From: Thiocapsa marina 5811
GTDB lineage: Bacteria; Pseudomonadota; Gammaproteobacteria; Chromatiales; Chromatiaceae
Assembly (NCBI RefSeq): GCF_000223985.1
Contig: NZ_AFWV01000008.1
Coordinates: 243,855-307,854 of the forward strand
Direction: 5' to 3'
Length of the DNA: 64,000 nucleotides
In this document: one piece after another, positions 20,518 to 30,010 of the stretch
Numbering within the stretch: position 1 is the first letter of the stretch
Layout of the letters: each line of letters begins with the position of its first letter
Notes under the pieces: generated by a model
The model's database searches: none
What the model saw: the letters and a program-made list of their open reading frames with translations, nothing else
What the model was told of the DNA's origin: nothing
Made by a program: the position numbers and the translations under genes

Positions 20518-23470
20518 GCGTTGTCCTCCTGCCAAAGCGCCAACTGTGTCGGTTTATCCACGCGGTCCGCGAAGGCGAGGCGGCGTAGATTCTCAAGAAC
20601 CTCGAAGTCGCTGGCTGACGGGAGCACGGCGTCTGCCGGGTCGAAGCCGGTGAAGGCTCGGGACGGGGGCAGGACTTCGAGCACGGCTTCCAGGGCCGAG
20701 AGGAGGAGCGGCTCTTGGGCGACGCCCGAGCGTTCGAGCAGTTCTTGGGCGGCCTGGAGTGTGCGGGTGTGGCCGGCGTGCGCGGCGTGGTGGATGGCGT
20801 CGATCCAGCCGCGCGAGCCGTCGGGTGGTCCGAGTGCGCCTTTGGCGGCGCGCATGGCGCTGTCCCAGAGGATGACGTTGCTGGTTTTCTTCTCCGCGAC
20901 CCGCCCGATGACATCCCGGTCCATGTCCAGGCCGACGACTCGGGCCAGGCGCAGACCTTCGTCGTAGGGAAACTGGGGGGCTTGGAAGGCGTCCCAGGCG
21001 AGCACGAACCACTCGGTCAGAGGATCAAGCTCCACTTGGCGCTGCATATGGGTGAGCGATTCCATGCGCCAGCGCTTCACCTCCCGGCGGGCGGCGTCCA
21101 GGGCGTCCTCCGGCGTCGCCAGATAGGGATCCCAGCCATCCTCAAACAGCTCCGCTTGGCGTTGACGGCGTTTCGCCTCGGGCACGGGGCGAGGGGTGCC
21201 GCGACGCACGGCCAGTGACGGGAGAATTCCTCCAGGGCCGGCCCGAAGCAAGAGAGGTAGAGGTCGACGCCGCGGATCCCGGCATCCTGGAAGTCCTTGA
21301 TGCGCGAGCGCACGGCAGCTCGGACTTTGGGCTCCAGATCCTCCCAGTAGAGCGCGTCGTCGCCCTCGGCTCGCGCGGTGCGGGGTCGACAAATCAGGAA
21401 GATGGTGCTGTTGGCGGCGGACTTGTCCTTGATGTGCAGCGAGCCCTCGGCCTCCGTGTTGATTGGCCAGCTTGCGGTAATCACGAAGCCGGCCTCCATC
21501 AGACCCTTGGTCAAGGCATCCCAGGCGCCGGTCGCTTTGTGGGTGAACATCAGGGTCATGATGCCGTCCGGTTTCAGAACGCGCCGGCATTCGGTGAAGA
21601 TGGCCGCCATGCGTTCCCGATAGTCCTGATTAGCCAGTGATTTGGCGCCCTTCTCGCCGCGGAATTTGGCCGGGTTGGCGACCGCCTCGTGCTCTTTGTC
21701 CGTCAGCGCGCGGCGGAACAGCTCCGGGTAGACATAGCCCGCGGTGCGCTTGAGCCAGACATAGAAGAAGTCCGACAGCTCCGCGTACATGACGTTGTCG
21801 TAGTAGGGCGGGTCCATCACGACCAGGTCCACTGCGCCATCCGCCAGATGGTCCAGGCTGTCGCCGGACTTGCAGGTGATGGTGACCGGGGGCGGGGTGA
21901 AGGGTGGCGCGGCGAATAGATCCGCATGGCGCGTTTGCTTCTTGGCGGCCTTGACGTCGATATCGGGACGGACCAGGTCCACAAGCTCGCCGATGCACTT
22001 GGCGGTTTGCTCGATGGCCCAGTCGTAGCCGAGGCCGACGATCAGAGGTGCCATCTCGGCATAGGACCAGTTGAATGCGAAGTTGTGCCGGTTGAATGTG
22101 TTGGCGACCACTTCGCGAGTGGGCATCCAAATGGACATCCGGGAGTTGTAGTTCAGCAACTTGTCCAGCGATAACGCGAGGTAGGCGAAGGCAGCCTTGG
22201 TCTCGTCTTGCAGTGCGTACTTGGTTTGTTCTGATTCCAGCAGTTCCCGAAAGACCTCGACGCCAATGCCGTGGCACAGCAACTGCCGCGGAGAAAATAC
22301 GTCGCGCCAGAGGTACATCCCGTACATCCGATGTCCCCTGTCGTAGTTGGACGGTTCTCCGATCACCTCCGTAGGCACCAGACCCAACGCCTCCCACTCC
22401 GGCAACTTCTCGGCCAGGCGCTCGGCGATGAGGTCGGAGACCTCGTCCTCCGGGCACGGGGCGCGGTAGCCGCGCACCCACTTCTCGCGCTTCTTGCCAG
22501 TCTTGGTGGTGGTCCACGTGCTCCGCTTGTAGACCACCGCGTAGAGCTGCTCTGCCATCCGCCCCGCCTGGGCTTGGCGTTTGACCTCCTCGCCATCAAT
22601 GGTGCGATCGCAGTCCGGGAAGGGGCACTCGGCGTCTCCCCCCTTCACGGTGCCTTTCGCGTGCTCGGCCGCCTTATTGACGATCTCGAAATCGCAGATT
22701 CGGCCAGCGGTACTCGGCCCGTCACCTAAGCGTGGTTTGAGACCTACGCCAGCCCCGCTCGACGCTAAGCGCCAATTTGGCGACAGGGGAATTAGACCGT
22801 CGCAGTAGGGGCAGGTGATGGTCCGAGCCCAGAGGTAGGTCGTATCGATCTGGTCGGGCGCGAAGGGTTGAGGAAAAAAGGCGGTCTGGCGAGCCTCGAC
22901 CTCTGCCCTCCAAGTCTGGCTCAGCCGAAGAAACTCCCGATGAACGTCGAGTCCAAACCGAAGGGGCCAATCAACGGTTGCGCGGAGTATAAGAGCCGCG
23001 ACCGGATTCAGATCGTTGGCTGCGGTGTTGAGGTTGAGTCGCGTGGCTTCAAACGGGATGCTACCTCCGCCTGCCGTGGGGTCCAAAACAGTCGGGTCAT
23101 CAATACCAAGACGACGTGCCTCATAACGGAACCACTCCAGATCCTCTTTCCCAGGCAGGTGACCGAAGGCTCGTTTGTATCCGTAAGGGTCTTCAACGCG
23201 GACACCGTTGCGGACAGCTCGGTCCATGGCTGCCCGAGCCGCAACCGGATCCCCGTGAATTCCCAGCAAGTGCATGAACCGCTCGCGATCAGCATCCGCC
23301 GGGAGCAGCGCGGCAAGGATGGCCGCACGGGAGGCGACCAGCGGGCGGCGCGCCCACCAGACGTGCAGACGGTTGGGCGCCGGGAAGGGCGTCATTGGAG
23401 TGCGCTCGCGCAGGCCCTCCAGGCCGATCTCGGCAATCGGCAACCAGGTCTCGATCAGGCGGGTGGTCAT
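20514..23470 (-). pseudogene. DUF1156 DNA methylase, interrupted by a -1 frameshift
   Basis: The first frame (23470 down to about 21212) encodes some 752 residues of a DUF1156 adenine-specific methylase: RLHVWWARRPL near residue 34, SAM motif DPTAGGGSIPFEATR at 130-144, zinc-ribbon pairs CPYC and CPFPDC, and the catalytic DPPYYDNV near 555. After GPALEEFSRHWP the conserved protein continues in another frame as RRGTPRPVPEAKRRQRQAELFEDGWDPY, giving 230 more residues to the TGA at 20514. Adding one base near 21210-21212 restores a protein of about 985 residues, the usual length. There is no homopolymer at the break. The catalytic motifs survive, so the first frame alone might still work. Confidence 0.8.
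20524..20530 (-). promoter_or_regulatory. Strong ribosome binding site deciding the DUF262 start
   Basis: AGGAGGA lies within the last codons of the DUF1156 second frame. It is followed after six bases by TTG at 20517, whose first three bases overlap the TGA stop. This selects the TTG over an in-frame TTG six codons upstream at 20535 and indicates translational coupling of methylase and nuclease. Confidence 0.7.
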
Positions 23471-23508
23471 GGAATCCTTCAGTCCGGGTCTCGTCGCCGT
23501 TGAATGGC

Positions 23509-23571
23509 CGCAGAAATGCGCGCGCGCATTTCTGCGCGCAATTCCTCAGGGTAAATGCGCGGTAAATGCGC
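23509..23571. repeat. Perfect 28-bp palindrome and 11-bp tandem repeat between defence genes
   Basis: A perfect 28-bp palindrome (two cgcagaaatgcgcg arms) spans 23509-23536. Next to it ggtaaatgcgc is repeated twice in tandem at 23550-23571. The shared core aaatgcgcg thus occurs four times in about 60 bp, twice as an inverted pair. The block lies just upstream of the DUF1156 start at 23470 and just after the AlbA_2 gene. It could be an operator for a regulator, a terminator hairpin, or a recombination scar. Confidence 0.6.
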
Positions 23572-23576
23572 GCCGC

Positions 23577-25301
23577 TCATTTCCGCGCGCAATCCACGCT
23601 GTAGCGGGCCGAGCGTCCCGCACCGCCGAGTCGGATATCCGGGTTCTCGGCCCGCAGCTCCAGCATCAGACGCACCACCTGATTCCTGTCGTAGTGGGTG
23701 ATCTGTCGGATCTCCTGGTTACTGAGCCCCGGCTCGCCACGGCGGGCGCGGTCTTTCAGCACGCTGAGCGTGCGGGTCTTAGCCGCCTCCCAGGCGATGC
23801 GCCGGTTGCGCTCCGGGTGGCCGGGCCCTGCCAGGCGCCGATGCAGATCGGGGCGCAGCACCCAGTAGGTGCCGCGCCCGGTGCCGCCGCGCTCCAGATA
23901 GCCCAGGCCGGTCTCCATCTCGTTGAGCAGATCTCGGGCCGCGGGCTCGGTGCGCTGGCATAGGCGGGCGGCGCGGGCGGTGTCCAGCTCGGGATGGCCC
24001 AGGAGGTCATGCAGGATCAGCAGGTGCTCGACGCTGAGGATGCGGCCGGCCTGACCTTCGTCGGCGACGAAGAGGCGGAAGGGGCCGGAGATGGGCTGCT
24101 TCCGGAAGGAGACCACCACGGATTCGCCGTGCTCCGCCAGGTTGGGCGGGGCCTTCCCCTCCTCGAGCATGGACTGAAACATGCGCCGCACGCCGAGGTT
24201 CATGCGATTGACCAGGCGCAGGCGTACCAGGGCGTTGACGAGCAGCGGATTCCGCGGCACCGGGCGGTGGCGCAGGATGTTGTGCGGCGAAACGCCGCCG
24301 ATGAAGCCGCCGGCGTTGGCGATCTCGATGCGGTCCGGGTATTGGCTGACCAGTAGCGGACCGCCGATGCGGAAGTCCTGATGGCACAGCGCGTTCATCA
24401 GGGCCTCGCGGAGCGCGATCTCGGGATAGGCGCGATACTCGTGATGAAAGAGTCCCAGTTCCAGGGTGCTGATCGGGTTGTCCGCCATGATGCGGTCGAG
24501 CATGCGGTTGAGGGCGACCGGCAGGGCATCGTTGCCGTCCAGGCGGTCGCTGTAGGCGGTGTCGCTCGCCATGCGCACATGTGTCCAGACGTAGCTCGGC
24601 AGGTGACGGCGCAGGGCCTCGGGGTGTCCGGCCAAGAACAGGCCGGCGAAGTTGAGTCGGCCTTGCGTGAGCAGGTCCAGGGCCGCCAGTAGGTCGTGGT
24701 CGGAGAGGTGAAGCAGGTCCTCGGGGGCACGCTCACGGCGGGCGGCGTCGCGCAGTTGTTCCATGGCGCTGGCCGAGAGCAGGTCGGCCGGACGGCCCTC
24801 GACCAACCCGGCGGTGAAATCGGTCTCTCCGGTCTCGATCAGGACGCGGCGGCGCAGGCTGCCGGTCATGGGCTGGCAGTCCTTGCCGACCCGCACCTTG
24901 GCCCCGCCCTGGCTGTCGGTGTACGGGGGCAGCCCGCCGTGGACCTGCATGATCAACAGACGACCGGTGCCTTCGGGGACGAACAGGTCCTCGAAAACCG
25001 GGGTCAGGCGTGGATCGGTACGGTCATAGACCGCCTTGAGCAGGAGGTTGACATCGATCTCCGGTGGGACGCCGAGGAGGGCATCCGCGCGTCCCACCAC
25101 CCGGTCGCGCACTCCGAAGACAACCGTGCCCCCGCCGCCGTTGGCCATGCAGATAGCCATTTCGACCACCTGATCCACGGCCTTTTCCCGGCTGCGCTCG
25201 GGCCACTCTTTGAAGTCGAGGTCCTGATCCTCCAGGGCGTCGGCGGGTGCCGCGTCCAGCTCAGGCAACAAAGACTCGAGGTCGCGCAGGCTGCGAGACA
25301 T
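23577..25301 (-). CDS. AlbA_2 (Schlafen-like) ATP-binding protein of the defence operon
   Basis: The 574-residue protein begins with an AlbA_2 domain (about residues 20-130): DQDLDFKEWPER, then MAICMANGGGGTVVFGVRDRVVG. A middle region with ALREALMNALCHQDFRIGGP resembles the HATPase_c_4 module of the same family. C-terminal helices from about 460 look like winged-helix DNA-binding segments. Such proteins are annotated as transcriptional regulators or RNA-binding ATPases and recur in defence islands. The ATG at 25301 follows GAGGGGG; a TTG at 25319 overlaps the upstream stop. It may regulate the operon or sense phage nucleic acid. Confidence 0.75.
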   Translation of the reverse strand: MSRSLRDLESLLPELDAAPADALEDQDLDFKEWPERSREKAVDQVVEMAICMANGGGGTVVFGVRDRVVGRADALLGVPPEIDVNLLLKAVYDRTDPRLTPVFEDLFVPEGTGRLLIMQVHGGLPPYTDSQGGAKVRVGKDCQPMTGSLRRRVLIETGETDFTAGLVEGRPADLLSASAMEQLRDAARRERAPEDLLHLSDHDLLAALDLLTQGRLNFAGLFLAGHPEALRRHLPSYVWTHVRMASDTAYSDRLDGNDALPVALNRMLDRIMADNPISTLELGLFHHEYRAYPEIALREALMNALCHQDFRIGGPLLVSQYPDRIEIANAGGFIGGVSPHNILRHRPVPRNPLLVNALVRLRLVNRMNLGVRRMFQSMLEEGKAPPNLAEHGESVVVSFRKQPISGPFRLFVADEGQAGRILSVEHLLILHDLLGHPELDTARAARLCQRTEPAARDLLNEMETGLGYLERGGTGRGTYWVLRPDLHRRLAGPGHPERNRRIAWEAAKTRTLSVLKDRARRGEPGLSNQEIRQITHYDRNQVVRLMLELRAENPDIRLGGAGRSARYSVDCARK

Positions 25302-25315
25302 GCCGGTCGGCCCCC

Positions 25316-25819
25316 TCAAGCCTTGGGATCGATCAACAGAAAACGCAGAGACATGAGCACGCGCCTGGGGTACTTGCGGTGCATGGCCATGCCCAGCCAG
25401 TAGGCGGCCTCCTCGCGGCCCATCTCCTCGATGCCCTCGGCGCAGGCGCGCATGTACTCGCGATTGCGCATGGGCGCCAGAACCCGGAAGAGGAGCCCGA
25501 GATTGAGGGCCAGGTCCTCGTCAAGGCTGAAGACCTGACGCGCGTCGGCCAAGGGTTCGCCGAGCTGGATGCGTGCCTTGGCGAGCCGCCGCAGCACGCG
25601 ATGCTCGACCAGTGCGAGGTTGCGCCCACGCAAACCGGCGATCCGCACCGGGGCCTTGATGTGTGGCGTGGCGGGGGCCGGGACCTGCCAGATCTCCATC
25701 TCCAAGTCTTCCGCGCCATGGGTGCGGACCCACAGCTCATATTTCGGCATGGCTGTATCCGATCCGGCCCCGGCGCGGCCTGATTGGCCGGCTGGTCTGT
25801 ACGAGGGCAAGGCGTTCAC
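25316..25819 (-). CDS. Small unknown protein of the defence operon
   Basis: The GTG at 25819 overlaps the DUF499 stop as GTGA, giving 167 residues. An ATG at 25750 would give 144 residues beginning MPKYELWVRTHGAEDLEMEIW, where a folded domain seems to start; the first 23 residues of the long form are low-complexity. No catalytic motif is visible. The C-terminal half has a helical EYMRACAEGIEEMGREEAAYWLGMA region. It occupies the place where DUF499 operons carry a short accessory protein. I do not recognise the family; an assembly partner of the ATPase is a guess. Confidence 0.6.
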   Translation of the reverse strand: MNALPSYRPAGQSGRAGAGSDTAMPKYELWVRTHGAEDLEMEIWQVPAPATPHIKAPVRIAGLRGRNLALVEHRVLRRLAKARIQLGEPLADARQVFSLDEDLALNLGLLFRVLAPMRNREYMRACAEGIEEMGREEAAYWLGMAMHRKYPRRVLMSLRFLLIDPKA

Positions 25820-28800
25820 GCGCTGCCCTCGGCGGTGATGGCCACATAGGCCGCGCCGGTGCCGAAGCGAGTCAGTCGCTCGGCGAGCTTTTCCGGGATG
25901 TCTCCGGCGAGGCTGAGTCCGGTGTCGTCGAAGTGGATGTCGAAGCGAGCCGACAGATCCTTTTCTTTGGCCGCGCGCAGTTGGGGGTCCAGAAAATCTT
26001 TGACGGGTTGGGCGTCCGCGGGTGGACCGGTGAACTCGATCTCCAGCATTCCGCCCTCTGCGGTCTCGTAGCTGCCGGTGATGACAACCTGTTTGGTGGC
26101 GCCCTGGACGGCCGCGACCAGGCCCAGCAGGCGGAAGGCGTCGGTCGCGTCGAAGAGGCGCAGCTCCAGCGTGCGGATCCGGGTGAATTTGCGGGCGCGC
26201 GCCCGTTCCCAGAGCGTGGTGAGGGCCTCTTTGAGGACGCCCTCTTCGGTGAGGGTGTTCGATGGCTCCGTCGTCTTGCCGGTGGAGCCGGTACCAGTGC
26301 CCGTGGTGCCTCCGCCGGACGTGCCTGCGCCGGGGTCTTTCCCGCCTGCGGTGCCTTCGGATCCGCCCGATCCGGTTGATCCGCCCGAGGCTGTACCAGT
26401 GCCGCCATTGTTGCCCGTTCCGCCGCCGGAGCCGCCGACCGGGCCGGATCCGGGCGGGGCCTCGGAGACCTTCGGCCAGATGCCGCTCTCCTGTGCATAG
26501 GCGGCGGTGTGGACGAAGGACTGCTCGTCGATATGGATGTTGGCCCAGGGGTCCCCTTTGGCGTGGATCAGATCGCCGCTCTGATACACGAATTCGCCTC
26601 CCTCGATGCCGCGACGGATGCCTTTCACGAAGCAGTCGTCGCCCACCAGGATGGGCAGGCCGGGGTCGCGTCGGAACTCGGCGCGCAGGGCAGCCGTGGT
26701 GATGGTGCCCTTCTTCAGGGGCGTGCGGTCGCGGATATAGGTCGGCGAGTCCGGTTCGTCCTCGGGCAGGCGCAGTTTGTTGTTGGCGCGCAGGACTTCG
26801 ACCACTTGTTTCTGGCCCTGGCCGGGTTTATCCGAGGCACTCTGGGTATCGATGGCGCTGTGCGCGAGGTCCAGCTCCGCGCCCTCGATCCGGTGCTTTG
26901 AGGCATAGAGGACGTGCCGGTAGCACTGCTGGATGGCCAGGGCAAGGTCGTGCTCGGAGCGTTGGTACCACTCCTTGATCCGGTCCTGTTGATGATCGGG
27001 CAGCTCGTTGAGCCGTTCCGGGCGGCGCAGCTCGTTCAGCGCCAGGCGCCGAACCATCTTATGCCGCATCTCCTCCTTGCGGGCCTGATCGGCCAACAGG
27101 AAGACGAGGTTGTTGCGGTTGAGGCGCAGGCCGCCACTCGCATCCTTCTGCGCGTAGATGCGACCGACCAGCTCGGGGACGGCGACATTGTCCGATGCAA
27201 CCTCGACGGCATCGAACCCCATGAGAACCAGGGTCGGCTTGCCGTCGCCCGCGTCGTCCGGCACCTCGTAGGGACCGCCGGGGAAGGGGTAGAGGTTGAA
27301 GACGGTCCCGCCGAAGATCGATTTGATGCGGTCGTTGAGCTGTGCACGGGCCTCGCCGGGATCCGCGTGCTGCTCTTGACGGCGCAAGATCTGGGTCAGG
27401 TTGGCCTCGGCCAGAAACCGCAGCGGGACGTTCGGGCGGTCATCCAGATAGGCCGAGCCCTGCACGAAGCGCCGCCGGGCGTCGTCGATAAAGCTCAGGT
27501 CCGTGCCGGGCGAGAGGATCGACCAGCGAAGCTCTTCGGGGGTGGCTCCCTTTAAGTTCTCGTTGAAGGCCATGGTGTGAAACAGGATCGCCCGACCGAC
27601 GTAGGAGCCATAGGGTGCGAGTCCCTTGTAATGATCGGCATCGAGCTGCTGGGCCAGCGCGCTTTGATCTCCATCCACTGCGGCAACGTCGGACTTGATG
27701 GCGGGGACGAATTGGCGCTGGCCGAGCCGGGTGACGATCTCCTGTCGAATGGGCTCGAAGCCAGGGTCGAGGTGATGCAGATGAATGGCGTAAACATCGG
27801 CGGGGCGCTGCTCCCAGAGCCGGCCGACGGTGCGGGCTAGCAGGCGCAGCATGCCGCGAACCCGCTGGAAATTGCCCAGAGTGGACATTTTTTCGCGCAG
27901 GGTGTCGATCAGCTCGGGGTGCAGGGGGTAGCCTGACGCGAAGGCTTCCAAGCGCGCGTCGCGGCCGCCGACCGGGGGAAGGTTGTCGCGGTGCTGCTCC
28001 CAAAGCTGGCGGTAGGATTCGATGACGGCGGTCGCTGCGGCGTCGTCGATTCGGTCGAAGAGTCGGCGGCGTAGGATCTTGACCGTTTCGTCTTCCTCTG
28101 TCGGGTCGAGCAGCGCGGCCTTGCGAGCCGAGACGCTCTCCGCCTCTTCCATCTTGTCGGCGATGAACTGATTTTCGTCGCTGTAGGCGTCGGTGGCCTT
28201 GCCGCCTTTGCCGATGGCCAAGGTGTAAACCACGGCGGCGTTGGGCGAGCTTTCCACTGCCTTGAACAAGGCGGTGAGGAAGGCCGTGAGTTGACCGCCC
28301 GCGGCCTCGCGGTCCCGGACCTTGAGCTTGCGCAGGTAGACCGACAATTCGTCCATCAGGATCAGCGTCGGCTCTCCGCCGAACAGTTCCTGGATGGTTG
28401 CTGCACCTGGCGCTCCGCCCTGCTCGTCGCTGCGCCGCAGCCGCTCATAGCCGTCTCGCCCGGCGAGGGCGTAGGCGATCTCACCCCAGGGTGTGTACGC
28501 ACGCAAGTCGGATTCCAGCGGCCGGCCGTTCAACGGGTCGGCGTTCTCGCCGTCGAAGGCGGCGATGCGGACCTTGGTCGTGGGTAGGATGCCGGGGTCC
28601 AGGAACTCCGCGGTGTTGGGGACACCGGTCATCCCTTTGATGGCGTGGGTCAGGGCGATGAGCGCATGCGTCTTGCCGCCACCGTAGTTGGTGTCCAACC
28701 GGAAGATGGACGCGACCTGATCCGGACTGCCGGCGAGCCGCAGGCACACATTGCGCAGCAGGTCCTTGAGTCCGCGGGTCGGGTGCGTGTTCGCGAAGAA

Positions 28801-28941
28801 TTTGACCGGGTCGAGGTACTCCTCGGGCGCGTCGCCGCGCAGAACCTGCGCAAGGTCGGCCGCGAAGTCCGATTCGGAGATCGTGCCCTTCAGAACGTCC
28901 TGGCGCGGTGTGCAGATGTCGAAGATGGTCGGCAAGGTCAT
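25816..28941 (-). CDS. DUF499 (AAA-type) ATPase of the defence operon
   Basis: This 1041-residue protein is a DUF499 (COG1483) P-loop ATPase. Walker A is TNYGGGKTHALI (GGGKTH at 87-92) and Walker B is LILMDELSVYL (Asp197-Glu198). Residues 829-894 are an unusual Gly/Ser/Thr/Pro-rich linker, after which a separate C-terminal domain of 147 residues follows. DUF499 proteins are predicted in comparative surveys to work with DUF1156 methylases and PLD helicases in phage defence. It is the first gene of the leftward operon, and its stop overlaps the next gene's GTG. The likely role is an ATP-driven motor or switch. Confidence 0.85.
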   Translation of the reverse strand: MTLPTIFDICTPRQDVLKGTISESDFAADLAQVLRGDAPEEYLDPVKFFANTHPTRGLKDLLRNVCLRLAGSPDQVASIFRLDTNYGGGKTHALIALTHAIKGMTGVPNTAEFLDPGILPTTKVRIAAFDGENADPLNGRPLESDLRAYTPWGEIAYALAGRDGYERLRRSDEQGGAPGAATIQELFGGEPTLILMDELSVYLRKLKVRDREAAGGQLTAFLTALFKAVESSPNAAVVYTLAIGKGGKATDAYSDENQFIADKMEEAESVSARKAALLDPTEEDETVKILRRRLFDRIDDAAATAVIESYRQLWEQHRDNLPPVGGRDARLEAFASGYPLHPELIDTLREKMSTLGNFQRVRGMLRLLARTVGRLWEQRPADVYAIHLHHLDPGFEPIRQEIVTRLGQRQFVPAIKSDVAAVDGDQSALAQQLDADHYKGLAPYGSYVGRAILFHTMAFNENLKGATPEELRWSILSPGTDLSFIDDARRRFVQGSAYLDDRPNVPLRFLAEANLTQILRRQEQHADPGEARAQLNDRIKSIFGGTVFNLYPFPGGPYEVPDDAGDGKPTLVLMGFDAVEVASDNVAVPELVGRIYAQKDASGGLRLNRNNLVFLLADQARKEEMRHKMVRRLALNELRRPERLNELPDHQQDRIKEWYQRSEHDLALAIQQCYRHVLYASKHRIEGAELDLAHSAIDTQSASDKPGQGQKQVVEVLRANNKLRLPEDEPDSPTYIRDRTPLKKGTITTAALRAEFRRDPGLPILVGDDCFVKGIRRGIEGGEFVYQSGDLIHAKGDPWANIHIDEQSFVHTAAYAQESGIWPKVSEAPPGSGPVGGSGGGTGNNGGTGTASGGSTGSGGSEGTAGGKDPGAGTSGGGTTGTGTGSTGKTTEPSNTLTEEGVLKEALTTLWERARARKFTRIRTLELRLFDATDAFRLLGLVAAVQGATKQVVITGSYETAEGGMLEIEFTGPPADAQPVKDFLDPQLRAAKEKDLSARFDIHFDDTGLSLAGDIPEKLAERLTRFGTGAAYVAITAEGSA

Positions 28942-29349
28942 AGTCCGTGAGATCTCGCGTCATGAATCCGAGGCGGTCGGTAAGGCCGGCCGATTTTCCA
29001 GTCAACCGGTTGGAGCTCGAAGCCTCGGCCTGCTCGGTTCCGATTGTCCAGTGGCCCTCGTGGTCATAGGGTTTGTAGCACGTCGCGGCAGACGAAACCA
29101 ACTCCGCCGCGCTATCTCGGCGGCAGGAATGCTTCGATCGTCGCTCCCCGCGCTTGATCCGCGTGCGTGCCCGGCGCGGGCGCGATATTCTGAACTCCTT
29201 ATCCGGTGGCCGAGGTCGCGTGCCGGCCGCCCGATCGCGAGTCTCGCCTCGACCCTCGGTGTCGTGCGGGATGTTTCGGCAGCCCGGTATCCGCGCGGTC
29301 GGGGTCAGCATCGGCCGGCCAACCCCTGTTTCAAATGGTTGAGCGCATC
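28942..29349. other. Intergenic region between the defence operon and gmk
   Basis: This 408-bp divergent spacer should contain the promoters for the leftward DUF499 operon and for gmk. I see no convincing -35/-10 pair, operator palindrome or RNA gene, and no attachment-site duplication matching the other end of the island (15196-15436, also featureless). Confidence 0.4.
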
Positions 29350-29961
29350 ATGAGCGAAGGTATCCTCTTTATCGTCTCGGCCCCATCCGGCGCCGGGAAG
29401 ACGTCTTTGGTGAAGGCGCTTCTCGCGCGCGATCCTGGTCTGTCCCTGTCGGTCTCCTGCACGACGCGTGCGCCCCGCGCCGGAGAGCAGGACGGCGTCC
29501 ACTATCATTTCATCGATCAGGCGCGGTTTCGGGAGTCGGTCGCCGCGGGCGAGTTCCTGGAGCATGCCGAGGTCTTCGGCAACCTCTACGGGACGCGCGA
29601 GGTCGATGTCCGCGAGGCACTGGCTGCCGGGCAGGATCTGATCCTGGAGATCGACTGGCAGGGCGCGCGGCAGGTGCGCGAGCGCTTTCGCTCGGCGGCC
29701 GGGATCTTTGTCTTGCCGCCGTCGATCGTCGAGCTCGAGCGACGTCTGCGCGGGCGGGGTACCGACAGCGATGCGGTCATCGCGGGTCGGATGGCGCAGG
29801 CGCGCGACGAGATGGCGCATGTCGAGGAGTACGCCTATCTAGTCGTCAACGCGGTGTTCGATACGGCGCTGGATGCGCTGGCGGCGATCGTCCTCGCCGA
29901 GCGACAGCGTTTCGAGCGGCAGCGGCCGAGGTTGGGGCCGCTGCTCGATGCCCTGGCGTGA
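29350..29961 (+). CDS. gmk: Guanylate kinase
   Basis: Gmk phosphorylates GMP and dGMP. The 203-residue protein opens with MSEGILFIVSAPSGAGKTSL, matching the E. coli enzyme from its start, and the P-loop is SAPSGAGKTS. GMP-binding residues lie in SCTTRAPRAGEQDGVHYHF and GNLYGTREVDV, and LEIDWQGARQV is the lid region. ATG at 29350 is chosen; another in-frame ATG at 29335 would add five residues. It leads the conserved gmk-rpoZ-spoT cluster. Confidence 0.96.
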   Translation: MSEGILFIVSAPSGAGKTSLVKALLARDPGLSLSVSCTTRAPRAGEQDGVHYHFIDQARFRESVAAGEFLEHAEVFGNLYGTREVDVREALAAGQDLILEIDWQGARQVRERFRSAAGIFVLPPSIVELERRLRGRGTDSDAVIAGRMAQARDEMAHVEEYAYLVVNAVFDTALDALAAIVLAERQRFERQRPRLGPLLDALA

Positions 29962-30010
29962 TGCGGGCGCGTCGCTGCTCGCTGCTGCTTCGCCATGTAT
30001 GTTAGGCTCT

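Noticed and set aside
20535..20535. TTG at 20535 as the DUF262 start
   Set aside because: It would place the ribosome site AGGAGGA inside the gene; the TTG at 20517 has that site at proper spacing and overlaps the upstream stop.
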